Under the pieces are notes generated by a model that worked only from the letters and a program-made list of their open reading frames with translations, had not been told where the DNA came from and ran no database searches. A DNA stretch of 55,594 bases from contig NZ_QUZT01000047.1 in the NCBI RefSeq assembly GCF_004682045.1, positions 1 to 55,594 on the forward strand, written 5' to 3'. The position numbers and the translations under genes were made by a program. Shown here piece after piece: positions 17,290 to 26,167 of the stretch. The stretch comes from Pseudomonas nabeulensis. GTDB lineage: Bacteria; Pseudomonadota; Gammaproteobacteria; Pseudomonadales; Pseudomonadaceae. Each line of letters opens with the position of its first letter. Positions within the stretch are counted from its first letter, which is position 1.

Positions 17290-18504
17290 TTACTCCGCGC
17301 TTGCCGCGCCTGAAAACAGCGGCAAGGTCATCAATGCACAGGTGCCACGCCCCAAGCGGGAATGCAGCTGCAATTCTCCCTGATGGGCACGCGCCACGGC
17401 CTTGACCACGGTCAGGCCCAGGCCGGTTCCGTTGGTCTTGGTGGTGAAAAAAGGTTCGCCCAGGCGCTGCAACACCGCCGGCTCAATCCCGCTGCCGCTG
17501 TCGCTGATGCACAGGCGCAGGGTTTGCCCACGGCTGTACAGGTGCACCTTGAGCCGCGCGCCGGGCCCGCTGGCCTGGGTGGCGTTTTCGATCAGGTTGA
17601 GCAAGGCGCCCACCAACGTGTCGCGGTTGCACAGCAGTTCGCCGAGGTGGCTGTCGCACTGCCAGCGCACTTGGGATTCTTGAATATGCGTGGCGGCCGC
17701 CGCTTGCAGGGCCTGCATCAGTTCGGAAGGCGTGATGCGGTCGGTCAGCGGCAATTCGCCACGGGCAAACACCAACATGTCGCGCACTTGGTGCTCCAGT
17801 TCATGCAGGCGCTCCTTGAGGCGACCGGCGAAGCGCTGCTGCGTCGATGCCGGCAATTGCTCATCAGTCAAATGACTGGCGTAGATCAACGCCGCCGACA
17901 GCGGCGTTCGGATTTGATGCGCCAAAGAAGCGACCATCCTGCCCAGGGACGACAAACGTTCATGCCGCGCCAACTGGTCTTGCAAGTGACGGGTTTCAGT
18001 CAGGTCGTTGAGCAACACCAACTGGCCGGGCTCGGCGTCCAGGGAACGGGTGGCGATGGACAGGCGGCGCCCGTCCTTGAGGGAGATTTCATGACCGTCG
18101 TCTTCACGCGGCGCAAAGCAGCGGGTGATGACGTGGCGCCACAGCTCGCCTTCCAGCGGCAGGCCGAGCATGTCGCAGGCTGCCGGGTTTGCCTCACGCA
18201 CGCGGCCTTGATCATCAATGACGATCACGCCACCGGGCAACAGCGACAGCAGGTTTTGCAGACGGTTGGCCAGGCGCTCTTTCTCCGCCAGCTCTTCCAT
18301 ACGCTGGGCACTGACCACGGCCAGTTCGCCTTTAAGCTCGGAGACCCGGGCTTCCAGCAGGCTGTAGGAGTCAGTGAGTTGGCTCGACATCTGGTTGAAC
18401 AGCGAAAAGGCCTGTTCCAGGCCGTGACGGCTCAGCTGTTCTGCAGTCGGGACAGGTCCCTGGGTATCAGGGACCGAAGATAGTTGGGCGGCGTGGGGCA
18501 TCAT
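17290..18504 (-). CDS. fleS: Sensor histidine kinase FleS
   Basis: 404 residues, no transmembrane segment, so cytoplasmic. A coiled-coil (about 45-85) precedes a PAS domain (about 87-175), an H-box with His196 (SLAHQIRTPLSAA) and a HATPase domain (NLIENATQ; DSGSGIEP; GTGLGLTVV). It phosphorylates FleR. Two ATGs stand in tandem at the start, and either could be used. Confidence 0.96.
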   Translation of the reverse strand: MMPHAAQLSSVPDTQGPVPTAEQLSRHGLEQAFSLFNQMSSQLTDSYSLLEARVSELKGELAVVSAQRMEELAEKERLANRLQNLLSLLPGGVIVIDDQGRVREANPAACDMLGLPLEGELWRHVITRCFAPREDDGHEISLKDGRRLSIATRSLDAEPGQLVLLNDLTETRHLQDQLARHERLSSLGRMVASLAHQIRTPLSAALIYASHLTDEQLPASTQQRFAGRLKERLHELEHQVRDMLVFARGELPLTDRITPSELMQALQAAAATHIQESQVRWQCDSHLGELLCNRDTLVGALLNLIENATQASGPGARLKVHLYSRGQTLRLCISDSGSGIEPAVLQRLGEPFFTTKTNGTGLGLTVVKAVARAHQGELQLHSRLGRGTCALMTLPLFSGAASAE

Positions 18505-18554
18505 GCTCTCTCGCTTGGCTGACCGTCAGTTAAACGGAACGTTGCGAGGGCTGT

Positions 18555-18570
18555 AGCAATACCCGTGCCG
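18555..18570 (-). promoter_or_regulatory. Sigma-54 promoter of fleSR
   Basis: The minus strand reads CGGCACGGGTATTGCT, which keeps GG-N10-GC and TTGCT. It lies 51 bp before fleS and directly abuts the fleQ terminator T-tract. fleSR is a FleQ target in P. aeruginosa. Confidence 0.78.
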
Positions 18571-18596
18571 AAAAAAAACCGCTGATTAATCAGCGG
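18571..18596 (-). terminator. Rho-independent terminator of fleQ
   Basis: CCGCTGATTAATCAGCGG is a perfect self-complementary stem (9 bp arms, no formal loop, so about 7 bp paired in practice). On the minus strand it is followed by eight T residues. It lies 15 bp past the fleQ stop. Confidence 0.85.
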
Positions 18597-18611
18597 CTTG
18601 AAAAACAGGCG

Positions 18612-20087
<1,476 letters not shown>

Positions 20088-20138
20088 GCAATAGCAACTT
20101 CCCTAGTAAAACTTCCTGCCCCAGAGTGAGGGCAATCG

Positions 20139-20174
20139 AGACGCCTGTAAGACTTTGTACCTTACTAGACGTCT
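20139..20174. promoter_or_regulatory. Nested inverted repeat in the fleQ leader
   Basis: The minus strand contains AGACG-4-GTAAG-9-CTTAC-3-CGTCT, two nested 5-bp arm pairs, about 50-85 bp before the fleQ start. It may be an operator or an RNA hairpin. fleQ is repressed by Vfr in P. aeruginosa and by AmrZ in P. fluorescens F113, but I cannot match either site with certainty. Confidence 0.35.
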
Positions 20175-20257
20175 GAAATCTGAAAACAGCACTAGTTAAG
20201 TCAAAAATGCTGGCACAGTCAAATATATGACGCACCGTTCGGACCAACTGGGGCTAT

Positions 20258-20554
20258 TCAGCCGAACAGATGGTAAACCTTTGACGCATTTTTCGCTTGG
20301 TTGATCTGCGACATCTCTTCGAAAATCGCCTGTCTTTCGCCGGTCGTCACCTCAAGCAATTGCTGATAAACCGCCAGCAGGCTTTCCAGCTTCTCGCGCA
20401 GCGCATCTTCGTCCACCGGCGGCTCGCTGAGCACTTCATCGATCGCCGCACGACAACCCATATCCAGCTCGCCGACGGCATCCCAATTGCGATCCGCCAA
20501 CGCACCTATCAGGGCTTCGCGGGCGTCATCGATGCGTTGCAGTGCTTGGCTCAT
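20258..20554 (-). CDS. fliT: FliT-like flagellar chaperone
   Basis: 98 residues, helical and acidic, encoded directly downstream of fliS. The start MSQALQRID was chosen. An upstream ATG would add 18 residues reaching into the 3' end of the fliS region. FliT is a small, poorly conserved chaperone for FliD. The assignment is from size, composition and position. Confidence 0.75.
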   Translation of the reverse strand: MSQALQRIDDAREALIGALADRNWDAVGELDMGCRAAIDEVLSEPPVDEDALREKLESLLAVYQQLLEVTTGERQAIFEEMSQINQAKNASKVYHLFG

Positions 20555-20579
20555 GATGTGTACCTCAAGGCGGTGCGCC

Positions 20580-20969
20580 TTATTGTGGAGCGATGGCATC
20601 CCAGCCACTTTTCACAGTAATCAGCAGGCGTGCGACTTCGTCGATGATTTCCGGATCGTTGCTGGCGTTGGCTTGGGCCAATCGCGTGTTCATGTACTCG
20701 TAGAGGCTGTCCAACTGCTGGATAGCGGCCGGGTCTTCAGCCTTCTCTTCATCCAGCCCCTGGCGCAGGCCGGTGATGATGTCGATCGCCTTGGTGATCA
20801 GCACGCACTTCTGCGCGATATCACCACGAGACATCGCACCCTTGGCCTGTGCCAGGCGATCAAGACCACCCTCCAACAGCATCTGGATCAGGCGATGAGG
20901 GCTGGCCTCGGACACTTGAGCGTGGGAATTGACCTTCTGGTACTGGCGAAGGGCTCTCATCGGATTCAT
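20580..20969 (-). CDS. fliS: Flagellin export chaperone FliS
   Basis: 129 residues with the four-helix FliS pattern (QYQKVNSHAQVSEASPHRLI; MLLEGGLDRLAQAKGAM). It binds the flagellin C-terminus and prevents premature polymerisation. It lies 120 bp after fliD and 25 bp before fliT. Confidence 0.95.
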   Translation of the reverse strand: MNPMRALRQYQKVNSHAQVSEASPHRLIQMLLEGGLDRLAQAKGAMSRGDIAQKCVLITKAIDIITGLRQGLDEEKAEDPAAIQQLDSLYEYMNTRLAQANASNDPEIIDEVARLLITVKSGWDAIAPQ

Positions 20970-21067
20970 CTTGCTACCTCGTTAAAACGCCGCTGGCGAG
21001 TAGGTTTGCGCTTACCAGTTTCTCGACCGCAGCGCCAAAAACTTTAACGTCTATGAAAGCCAGGGAG

Positions 21068-21083
21068 GGGCGGATCACCGCCC
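21068..21083 (-). terminator. Hairpin between fliD and fliS
   Basis: GGGCGG-ATCA-CCGCCC forms a 6-bp GC stem with a 4-nt loop, 6 bp past the fliD stop. Only a short T run follows (GGCTTTC), so it may attenuate and not fully terminate. Confidence 0.35.
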
Positions 21084-21089
21084 TGCCCC

Positions 21090-22454
21090 TTAGGTCGACT
21101 TCGGATTGTTCAGCGAGTTGAGCGTGGTCATGATGCTGGAGCTGCTCGCGTTGATCTTGGCAATCAAGGTATCCATGGCGGTGTATTTGGCGCTCAGCGA
21201 GAGCTGCAACGCGTCCATACGACGATCCAGATCCGCTTGCTGGGTGGTCAGGTCGCTGAACTTGGTATTCAGGTCCGTAACCCGCGATGCGAGCGTACCG
21301 GTGGTCCCGACATAACTGTCCGTGGCTTTGTTCATGCGCGAGATCAGACCGCTGTCACCGGTGAACAGCTTGGCAATATCGGTCGGGTTCTTGGCGACTG
21401 CCGCGTCCCACTGTTTATCGTCCAAGGTCAGCAGTCCGGTTTTCTGATCAGTGGTAATGCCCATTTGCGACAGGCTGCTGATCGCACCGCTACCGGAGCC
21501 ATTGACCAACTCACTGCGCAACGACGACACCAGGTCACGCATCGACGCATCACCGGTCAATGCACCGGCCGTGGTGGTCGCTTGGTCGCCGGTGGCGGTA
21601 ACCTTGGTCTGCGCGTTGATGGCGGTCATCAGCGTGTTGTAGGCGCTGACGAAGGACTGCACCGACGTCTTCAACGTCGCCGGGTTGCTGGCCACAGTGA
21701 TGGTGGTCGACTTGTTGGCTTCCGTCGGCGCAACCAGTTCCAGGCTCACACCGCTGATTGCAGACGTGACGGTGTTACTGGTGGACTCCATCGCAATACC
21801 GTCGATGGAGTACTTGGCATTCTGCGCAGCCGGGCCTGCCGTGTAGCTGGCCGCCAGATCAGAATCGCCGCTCAAGGTGATATCTGTGCCGACACCACTG
21901 GTAGTGGAGCCGATTACCAGGCGCGCACCACTGGCGTCACTCAGGACGTTGGCGCTGATACCCTGGGCCGACAGCTGGGTATTGATAGACTCTCGCACCT
22001 GTTGCAGGGTCGAACCACCCGTGATGATCACGTTGTAGCTCTTGCCCGACTGGTTGATGGTCAGCGTCTGGTTCTCTTCACCAGGGTTGGCTACGGCAGC
22101 CGCACCGGTAAACAATTTGCTGGTGACCTTCGAGGAGGTGGCCAGGCTATCCACTACCAGGGTGTATTTGCCACTGGAAGCGCCATCGCCGAGGGTAGCC
22201 TTGACGGTCTTGTCATCGGAGGTGGTGGCAGCCAGGCCGTTGAACGAAGCGGCGCTGTTCAACTTGGTGATCGCCGTCCGATAGGCTTCAAGCGCGCTCT
22301 TGACCGAGCCAACAGCCGACAGCTGAGTGGTGGCATCGGCTTGCGCCTTGGTGATCTGGGACTGCTTGGGGGCTTTTTCAGCCGCCACCAGCGCCTTCAC
22401 AATACCTTGGGTATCGTAGCCCGAGCCCGGGCCGGTAATCGTTGAACTCGCCAT
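21090..22454 (-). CDS. fliD: Flagellar filament cap protein FliD
   Basis: 454 residues. FliD N-terminal domain (GPGSGYDTQGIVKALVAAEKA), Ser/Thr-rich middle domains and a C-terminal helical coiled-coil (FSDLTTQQADLDRRMDALQ; SLSAKYTAMDTLI). It caps the filament and assists flagellin folding, and it can act as an adhesin in Pseudomonas. It lies 82 bp after flaG, with a weak sigma-54-type site in or near that gap. Confidence 0.97.
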   Translation of the reverse strand: MASSTITGPGSGYDTQGIVKALVAAEKAPKQSQITKAQADATTQLSAVGSVKSALEAYRTAITKLNSAASFNGLAATTSDDKTVKATLGDGASSGKYTLVVDSLATSSKVTSKLFTGAAAVANPGEENQTLTINQSGKSYNVIITGGSTLQQVRESINTQLSAQGISANVLSDASGARLVIGSTTSGVGTDITLSGDSDLAASYTAGPAAQNAKYSIDGIAMESTSNTVTSAISGVSLELVAPTEANKSTTITVASNPATLKTSVQSFVSAYNTLMTAINAQTKVTATGDQATTTAGALTGDASMRDLVSSLRSELVNGSGSGAISSLSQMGITTDQKTGLLTLDDKQWDAAVAKNPTDIAKLFTGDSGLISRMNKATDSYVGTTGTLASRVTDLNTKFSDLTTQQADLDRRMDALQLSLSAKYTAMDTLIAKINASSSSIMTTLNSLNNPKST

Positions 22455-22520
22455 TTGTTCTTCTCCTGTCCTGTGGCTGCCGCTTTCTTGGCGCAGTGTC
22501 GCCTATCCGGCAATCAGAAA

Positions 22521-22534
22521 CATGTTTCGTGCCA
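22521..22534 (-). promoter_or_regulatory. Possible sigma-54 promoter of fliD
   Basis: The minus strand reads TGGCACGAAACATG. The -24 element is perfect, but the -12 has GT in place of the invariant GC. It ends 66 bp before fliD. fliD is a FleQ/RpoN target in P. aeruginosa, so position supports it more than sequence does. Confidence 0.45.
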
Positions 22535-22536
22535 AC

Positions 22537-22881
22537 TCAAGCCTTGCTGTCAAACAACAGGCTGCCGGCTTTGCTCAGGTCCTGCGCCAATTTCAGCGCA
22601 GTCTCGGATGGAATCTGTCGAATCACTTCACCGCTGTCGGTGGCGATCACTTTGACCACGACACGACCGGTGGAGTCGTCGATTGAAAAGTCCAGGTTTC
22701 GCTGGGAAGCCTGCACGAACTCACGCATATCGGTGACTGCTTTTTCCAGCGCCATGCGCTGCGGCTCTGCAGTGGAGCCAGTGGTCGTCTCGTTTGCTGT
22801 GCTGACTTGCGTCGCAGCCGCGACAGAAGCCTGCGTGGTGCCAGCCGGGTAAGACGCGTTCAGCTTAATGCTCATGTCCAT
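22537..22881 (-). CDS. flaG: Flagellar protein FlaG
   Basis: 114 residues. The variable Ala/Thr-rich N-terminal half is followed by the conserved FlaG domain (DFSIDDSTGRVVVKVIATDSGEVIRQIPSE). It influences filament length in Pseudomonas. It lies between fliC and fliD, the standard Pseudomonas order. Two closely spaced ATGs (residues 1 and 3) could both start it. Confidence 0.93.
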   Translation of the reverse strand: MDMSIKLNASYPAGTTQASVAAATQVSTANETTTGSTAEPQRMALEKAVTDMREFVQASQRNLDFSIDDSTGRVVVKVIATDSGEVIRQIPSETALKLAQDLSKAGSLLFDSKA

Positions 22882-22899
22882 GTCGTCACCTCAAAACTG

Positions 22900-22934
22900 A
22901 AAAAACGGAAGGGCACGTAGACGCACCCTCCCGT
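22900..22934 (-). terminator. Rho-independent terminator after fliC
   Basis: On the minus strand CGGGAGGGTGCG pairs with CGTGCCCTTCCG (one mismatch region) around a short loop and is followed by TTTTTT. It lies 20 bp past the fliC stop and before flaG. FlaG expression from the fliC promoter would need read-through. Confidence 0.75.
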
Positions 22935-22953
22935 TATCTAACCGCTACCGATA

Positions 22954-24693
22954 TTACTGAAGCAGTTTCAGTACAGCGGAGCCCAGCTGGTTAGCCTGGG
23001 ACAGGATCGCGGTGGATGCTTGTTGCAGGGTTTGTTGCTTGGTCAGTTCAGCGGCTTCGGAAGCGAAGTCGGCGTCCTGTACGCGGCTACGGGCTGCGGT
23101 GGAGTTTTCAGTGATGCTTTGCAGGTTGGCCACGGTGCTGTCGAAACGGTTCTGAACCGCACCCAACTGGGAACGCTGGCTGTCTACTTGTTGGATCGCA
23201 CCTTCCAGAGCCTGGATGGTTTGCTGAGCGCTGGCAGCGTTCAGGATGCTCAGGTCGGCAACGGTGGTGTCCATTTTGGTAGCGGTGGTCGGCGCGGCAG
23301 CGGCAGCGGTCAGACCCAGGGTCGCCAAGCCAGTACCTGCACTGCCATCAGCAACAGTGATGTCCTTGGTGGAGAACAGGTTCAGGGTGTTGTCAGCGTT
23401 TTTGCTGGCAGTTACACCAGTGCTGGCGCTGTTGATGGACGAAACGATGTCTGCCATTGTCGAACCAGCGGTGAACTTAACTTCGGTGCCGTTCAGGCTG
23501 ACCGAGGTAGCAGCAGCGAGCTTGGCTTCGGTAGTACCAGCCGACAGCCCCAGTTTAGCCAGTGCACCGGCACCACCGTTGGCAGCAACACCAGTACCGT
23601 TACCCAGCTTGATTGCCTTGCCATCAGCCGAAGCCAGTTCCAGACGACCGTCAGCGGATACAGAAGCAGTAACGCCGAACTTGTTGGTGGTGTTGGAGGT
23701 GTTGATTTTGCCAGCGATAGCGGCCAAGTCGTCACCAACAGCGAATGCAACGTTGGTGCCGTTGACGTTGATTTCAGCAGCAGCAGTCAGCTTGCCTGGA
23801 ACGGCAGGAGTAGTAGTGGTTACACCACCAGAAGCAGTAGCAGTGCCCAGGCCGGAAGTAGTGGTACCAGTGATGGCGATCGCGGAGTTCGAAGTCAGTA
23901 CGATCGAAGTACCGGTTTTGCTAGCGGTAACACCAGTGATACCAGCGCCATTGATGGCAGTGATGGTAGCGTCAATGTCCGCGCCGTTAGCAACGTTTAC
24001 GTCGGTGCCATTGATTTTGAACGTTTCAGCACCGGTAGGAGCAGCGTAAGCAGCACCAGTCTGAACAAACGGAGTGGTGGTCGAAGTTGCTGGAGTGCCG
24101 CCTGGCAGAACAACAGCGTTACCAGTTACGGAAGCCGACAGAGTGGTAGTAGTACCATCCAGCTTGGCTTCGCTGTAAGTCCCCTTCAGGCCGGTAGCGC
24201 TCAGGTCGCTCATGCCGAAAGAGATAGTCTGGTTAGCGTCAGAACCGATCTGGAAAGCAACGTTCTGGAACGAACCGTCCAGCAGGTTACGACCACCGAA
24301 GGTAGTGGTTTGGGCGATACGGGTCAGCTCACCGGATTTAGCGGTGAATTCTTGTTGCAGGGAAGCACGGTCAGCGTCGCTTTTATCACCGTTCGCGGAC
24401 TGCAGAGCCAGTTCACGCAGACGTTGCAGAATGTTGGTCGACTCTTGCATCGCGCCTTCAGCGGTCTGGGCGATGGAAGTACCGTTGTTGGCGTTGGCGA
24501 TGGCAACGGTCATGCCTTTAACCTGAGAGGTCAGACGGTTGGCGATCTGCATGCCAGCGGCGTCGTCTTTGGCGCTGTTGATTTTCAGGCCGGAAGACAG
24601 GCGAGTCATCGAGGTGCTCAGAGCATCACCGGCTTTGTTCAGGTTTTTCTGAACGGACAGGGAAGTGATGTTGGTGTTTACTGTTAAAGCCAT
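22954..24693 (-). CDS. fliC: Flagellin FliC
   Basis: 579 residues. Conserved D0/D1 N-terminus (MALTVNTNITSLSVQKNL) and C-terminus (ILSQANQLGSAVLKLLQ) flank a long Thr/Ala/Val-rich variable centre. The flg22 region is TRLSSGLKINSAKDDAAG followed by MQIA. The centre contains at least three related Flagellin_IN-like modules (each starting near INGTDVN, VNGTNVA or LNGTEVK, ending near GVTAS). It is exported and assembled as the filament. A sigma-28 promoter and a terminator flank it. Confidence 0.98.
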   Translation of the reverse strand: MALTVNTNITSLSVQKNLNKAGDALSTSMTRLSSGLKINSAKDDAAGMQIANRLTSQVKGMTVAIANANNGTSIAQTAEGAMQESTNILQRLRELALQSANGDKSDADRASLQQEFTAKSGELTRIAQTTTFGGRNLLDGSFQNVAFQIGSDANQTISFGMSDLSATGLKGTYSEAKLDGTTTTLSASVTGNAVVLPGGTPATSTTTPFVQTGAAYAAPTGAETFKINGTDVNVANGADIDATITAINGAGITGVTASKTGTSIVLTSNSAIAITGTTTSGLGTATASGGVTTTTPAVPGKLTAAAEINVNGTNVAFAVGDDLAAIAGKINTSNTTNKFGVTASVSADGRLELASADGKAIKLGNGTGVAANGGAGALAKLGLSAGTTEAKLAAATSVSLNGTEVKFTAGSTMADIVSSINSASTGVTASKNADNTLNLFSTKDITVADGSAGTGLATLGLTAAAAAPTTATKMDTTVADLSILNAASAQQTIQALEGAIQQVDSQRSQLGAVQNRFDSTVANLQSITENSTAARSRVQDADFASEAAELTKQQTLQQASTAILSQANQLGSAVLKLLQ

Positions 24694-24774
24694 GACGAAA
24701 TCCTCGTGGGGTTGTTTACTGCGGCTTCCGGCCCTGGCAACCGCCGGGTGTGGCCTAGAGAACCTTCGTAATAG

Positions 24775-24801
24775 TTATCGTCGTGTGTGCCGGTTGCTTG
24801 A
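24775..24801 (-). promoter_or_regulatory. FliA (sigma-28) promoter of fliC
   Basis: The minus strand reads TCAAGCAA-N11-GACGATAA, matching the flagellar sigma-28 pattern (TAAAGTTT-N11-GCCGATAA in E. coli; TCAAG-type in Pseudomonas fliC). It lies 82 bp before the fliC ATG. Confidence 0.85.
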
Positions 24802-24903
24802 GGATTTTTTTTGATTTTTTTAATGGCGCCGTGCCACCCCTTGCAATTCAAGGGCTTACGCAGAGGCCAAACCCCGGTTTCATTGGATTTTCTGGCGCCA
24901 AAT

Positions 24904-24941
24904 AAAAAACGCCGATGATCTCTCGATCATCGGCGTTTTTT
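24904..24941. terminator. Strong bidirectional terminator after the ketoacyl synthase gene
   Basis: A perfect 17-bp arm pair, AAAAAACGCCGATGATC around a TCTC loop, carries A and T tracts on both sides. It lies 18 bp past the ketoacyl synthase stop and insulates the fliC promoter from upstream transcription. Confidence 0.93.
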
Positions 24942-24959
24942 ATGCAGGCTATTAAAGCG

Positions 24960-25889
24960 TCACGGGCGATAGAGAATCGCTGAACCCCACGACAGCCCCA
25001 CACCAAAACCGCTAATGGCCACACGCTTCCACGTAGCGTCCATCACGTGTTTTTCCAGCAGCAACGGAATGCTCGACGACACGGTGTTGCCGGTCTCGAC
25101 CATGTCCTTGATGAACTTGTCCACGGGTGCATCTTCAAAACGACGCGCCACGGCGTCGACAATCGCCGCGCTGCCCTGGTGGATGCAGAACGCATCGATC
25201 TCGTCAGCCTTGAGCTCGGACTCGTTGAGCAACTCGTGCAAATGTGCCGGCACTTTAAGCAGCGCAAAGTTGAACACCTGGCGGCCGTTCATAAAGAACA
25301 CACCATCGCTTACCTTGAGGTGCGGCGCGCCGGAACCGTCGGTGCCGAACTTGGACTTGCCCAGTTGCCAGGTCGCGTCTTCGCCCATCCAGGTCGCCGT
25401 GGCGGCATCACCGAACAGCATGGTGGTGTTGCGGTCTTCCGGGTCGACGATCTTCGAGTACGGGTCGGCGGTGATGAGCAGGCCGTTTTTCAGGCCGGCG
25501 GCTTCCATGAAGCCCTTCATCGCGTAGATGCCGTAGACGTAGCCGGAGCAGCCCAGGGAGATATCGAACGCCGCCACGTGGGTCGGCAGGCCCAGTTTGT
25601 CCTGGACGATGGCGGCAGTGTGGGGCAAACCCTCTTCGTCACCGTTCTGGGTGACGACGATCAGCGCGTCGATGGACTCGCGCTTCAATTCCGGGTTATT
25701 GGCAAACAAAGCGTTGACCGCCTCGACACACAGATCGGAGGTTTCCTGCGCGGCTTCCTTGCGCGGCAGGAACGCCGAACCGATCTTGCCAATGATGAAT
25801 TCTTCATCCTTGGCGAATTTGGCACCCTGGGCGTAGTTATCGATCCCGTCGGCCGGCACGTAACTGGCGATGCTTTTTATGCCAATCAT
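24960..25889 (-). CDS. 3-oxoacyl-ACP synthase III family protein (FabH-like) in the flagellin locus
   Basis: 309 residues, thiolase fold. The KAS III triad looks complete: Cys114 (SLGCSGYVYG), His237 (CIHQGS) and Asn268 (ETGNTVSSS). The gene lies between flgL and fliC, where P. syringae carries a flagellin glycosylation island of two glycosyltransferases plus a FabH-like orf3. No glycosyltransferase is present here. A role in making or acylating the flagellin sugar is inferred from that context. A housekeeping fatty-acid role is less likely at this site. Confidence 0.88.
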   Translation of the reverse strand: MIGIKSIASYVPADGIDNYAQGAKFAKDEEFIIGKIGSAFLPRKEAAQETSDLCVEAVNALFANNPELKRESIDALIVVTQNGDEEGLPHTAAIVQDKLGLPTHVAAFDISLGCSGYVYGIYAMKGFMEAAGLKNGLLITADPYSKIVDPEDRNTTMLFGDAATATWMGEDATWQLGKSKFGTDGSGAPHLKVSDGVFFMNGRQVFNFALLKVPAHLHELLNESELKADEIDAFCIHQGSAAIVDAVARRFEDAPVDKFIKDMVETGNTVSSSIPLLLEKHVMDATWKRVAISGFGVGLSWGSAILYRP

Positions 25890-26124
25890 TGTGGCTTCCC
25901 AATACTAAATAGCTGGAGATCACCCCGCGAACCGGTTCGCCGAGTGCTGACAATAAAAGGGGAAAACCCCGAAAAAATCTCGCTGAAAGCCGCCCCGTAA
26001 AGACCCTGCGACGACTTATCCTTTTCACACGATACAGTGAAGATGCGCTTTATGACTCGCAGGTCACCTAATTGTGTGTGGTTTATGCAAAACCTTCAAA
26101 CAATTAAGCCCCGGAAATGACAAC

Positions 26125-26150
26125 GGCCCAGCCTGTTTCCAGGCTGGGCC
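26125..26150 (-). terminator. Hairpin terminator after flgL
   Basis: GGCCCAGCCTG-TTTC-CAGGCTGGGCC is a perfect 11-bp GC-rich stem, 18 bp past the flgL stop. On the minus strand it is followed by the T-rich but interrupted GTTGTCATTT. It ends the flgF-L transcript before the ketoacyl synthase gene. Confidence 0.7.
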
Positions 26151-26167
26151 GCTTGAGGTCTCGCCGA

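Noticed and set aside
23020..24687. A 555-codon open frame antisense to fliC
   Set aside because: It mirrors the codon pattern of fliC, its product is low-complexity Ser/Gly/Gln-rich with no family resemblance, and fliC is unambiguous.
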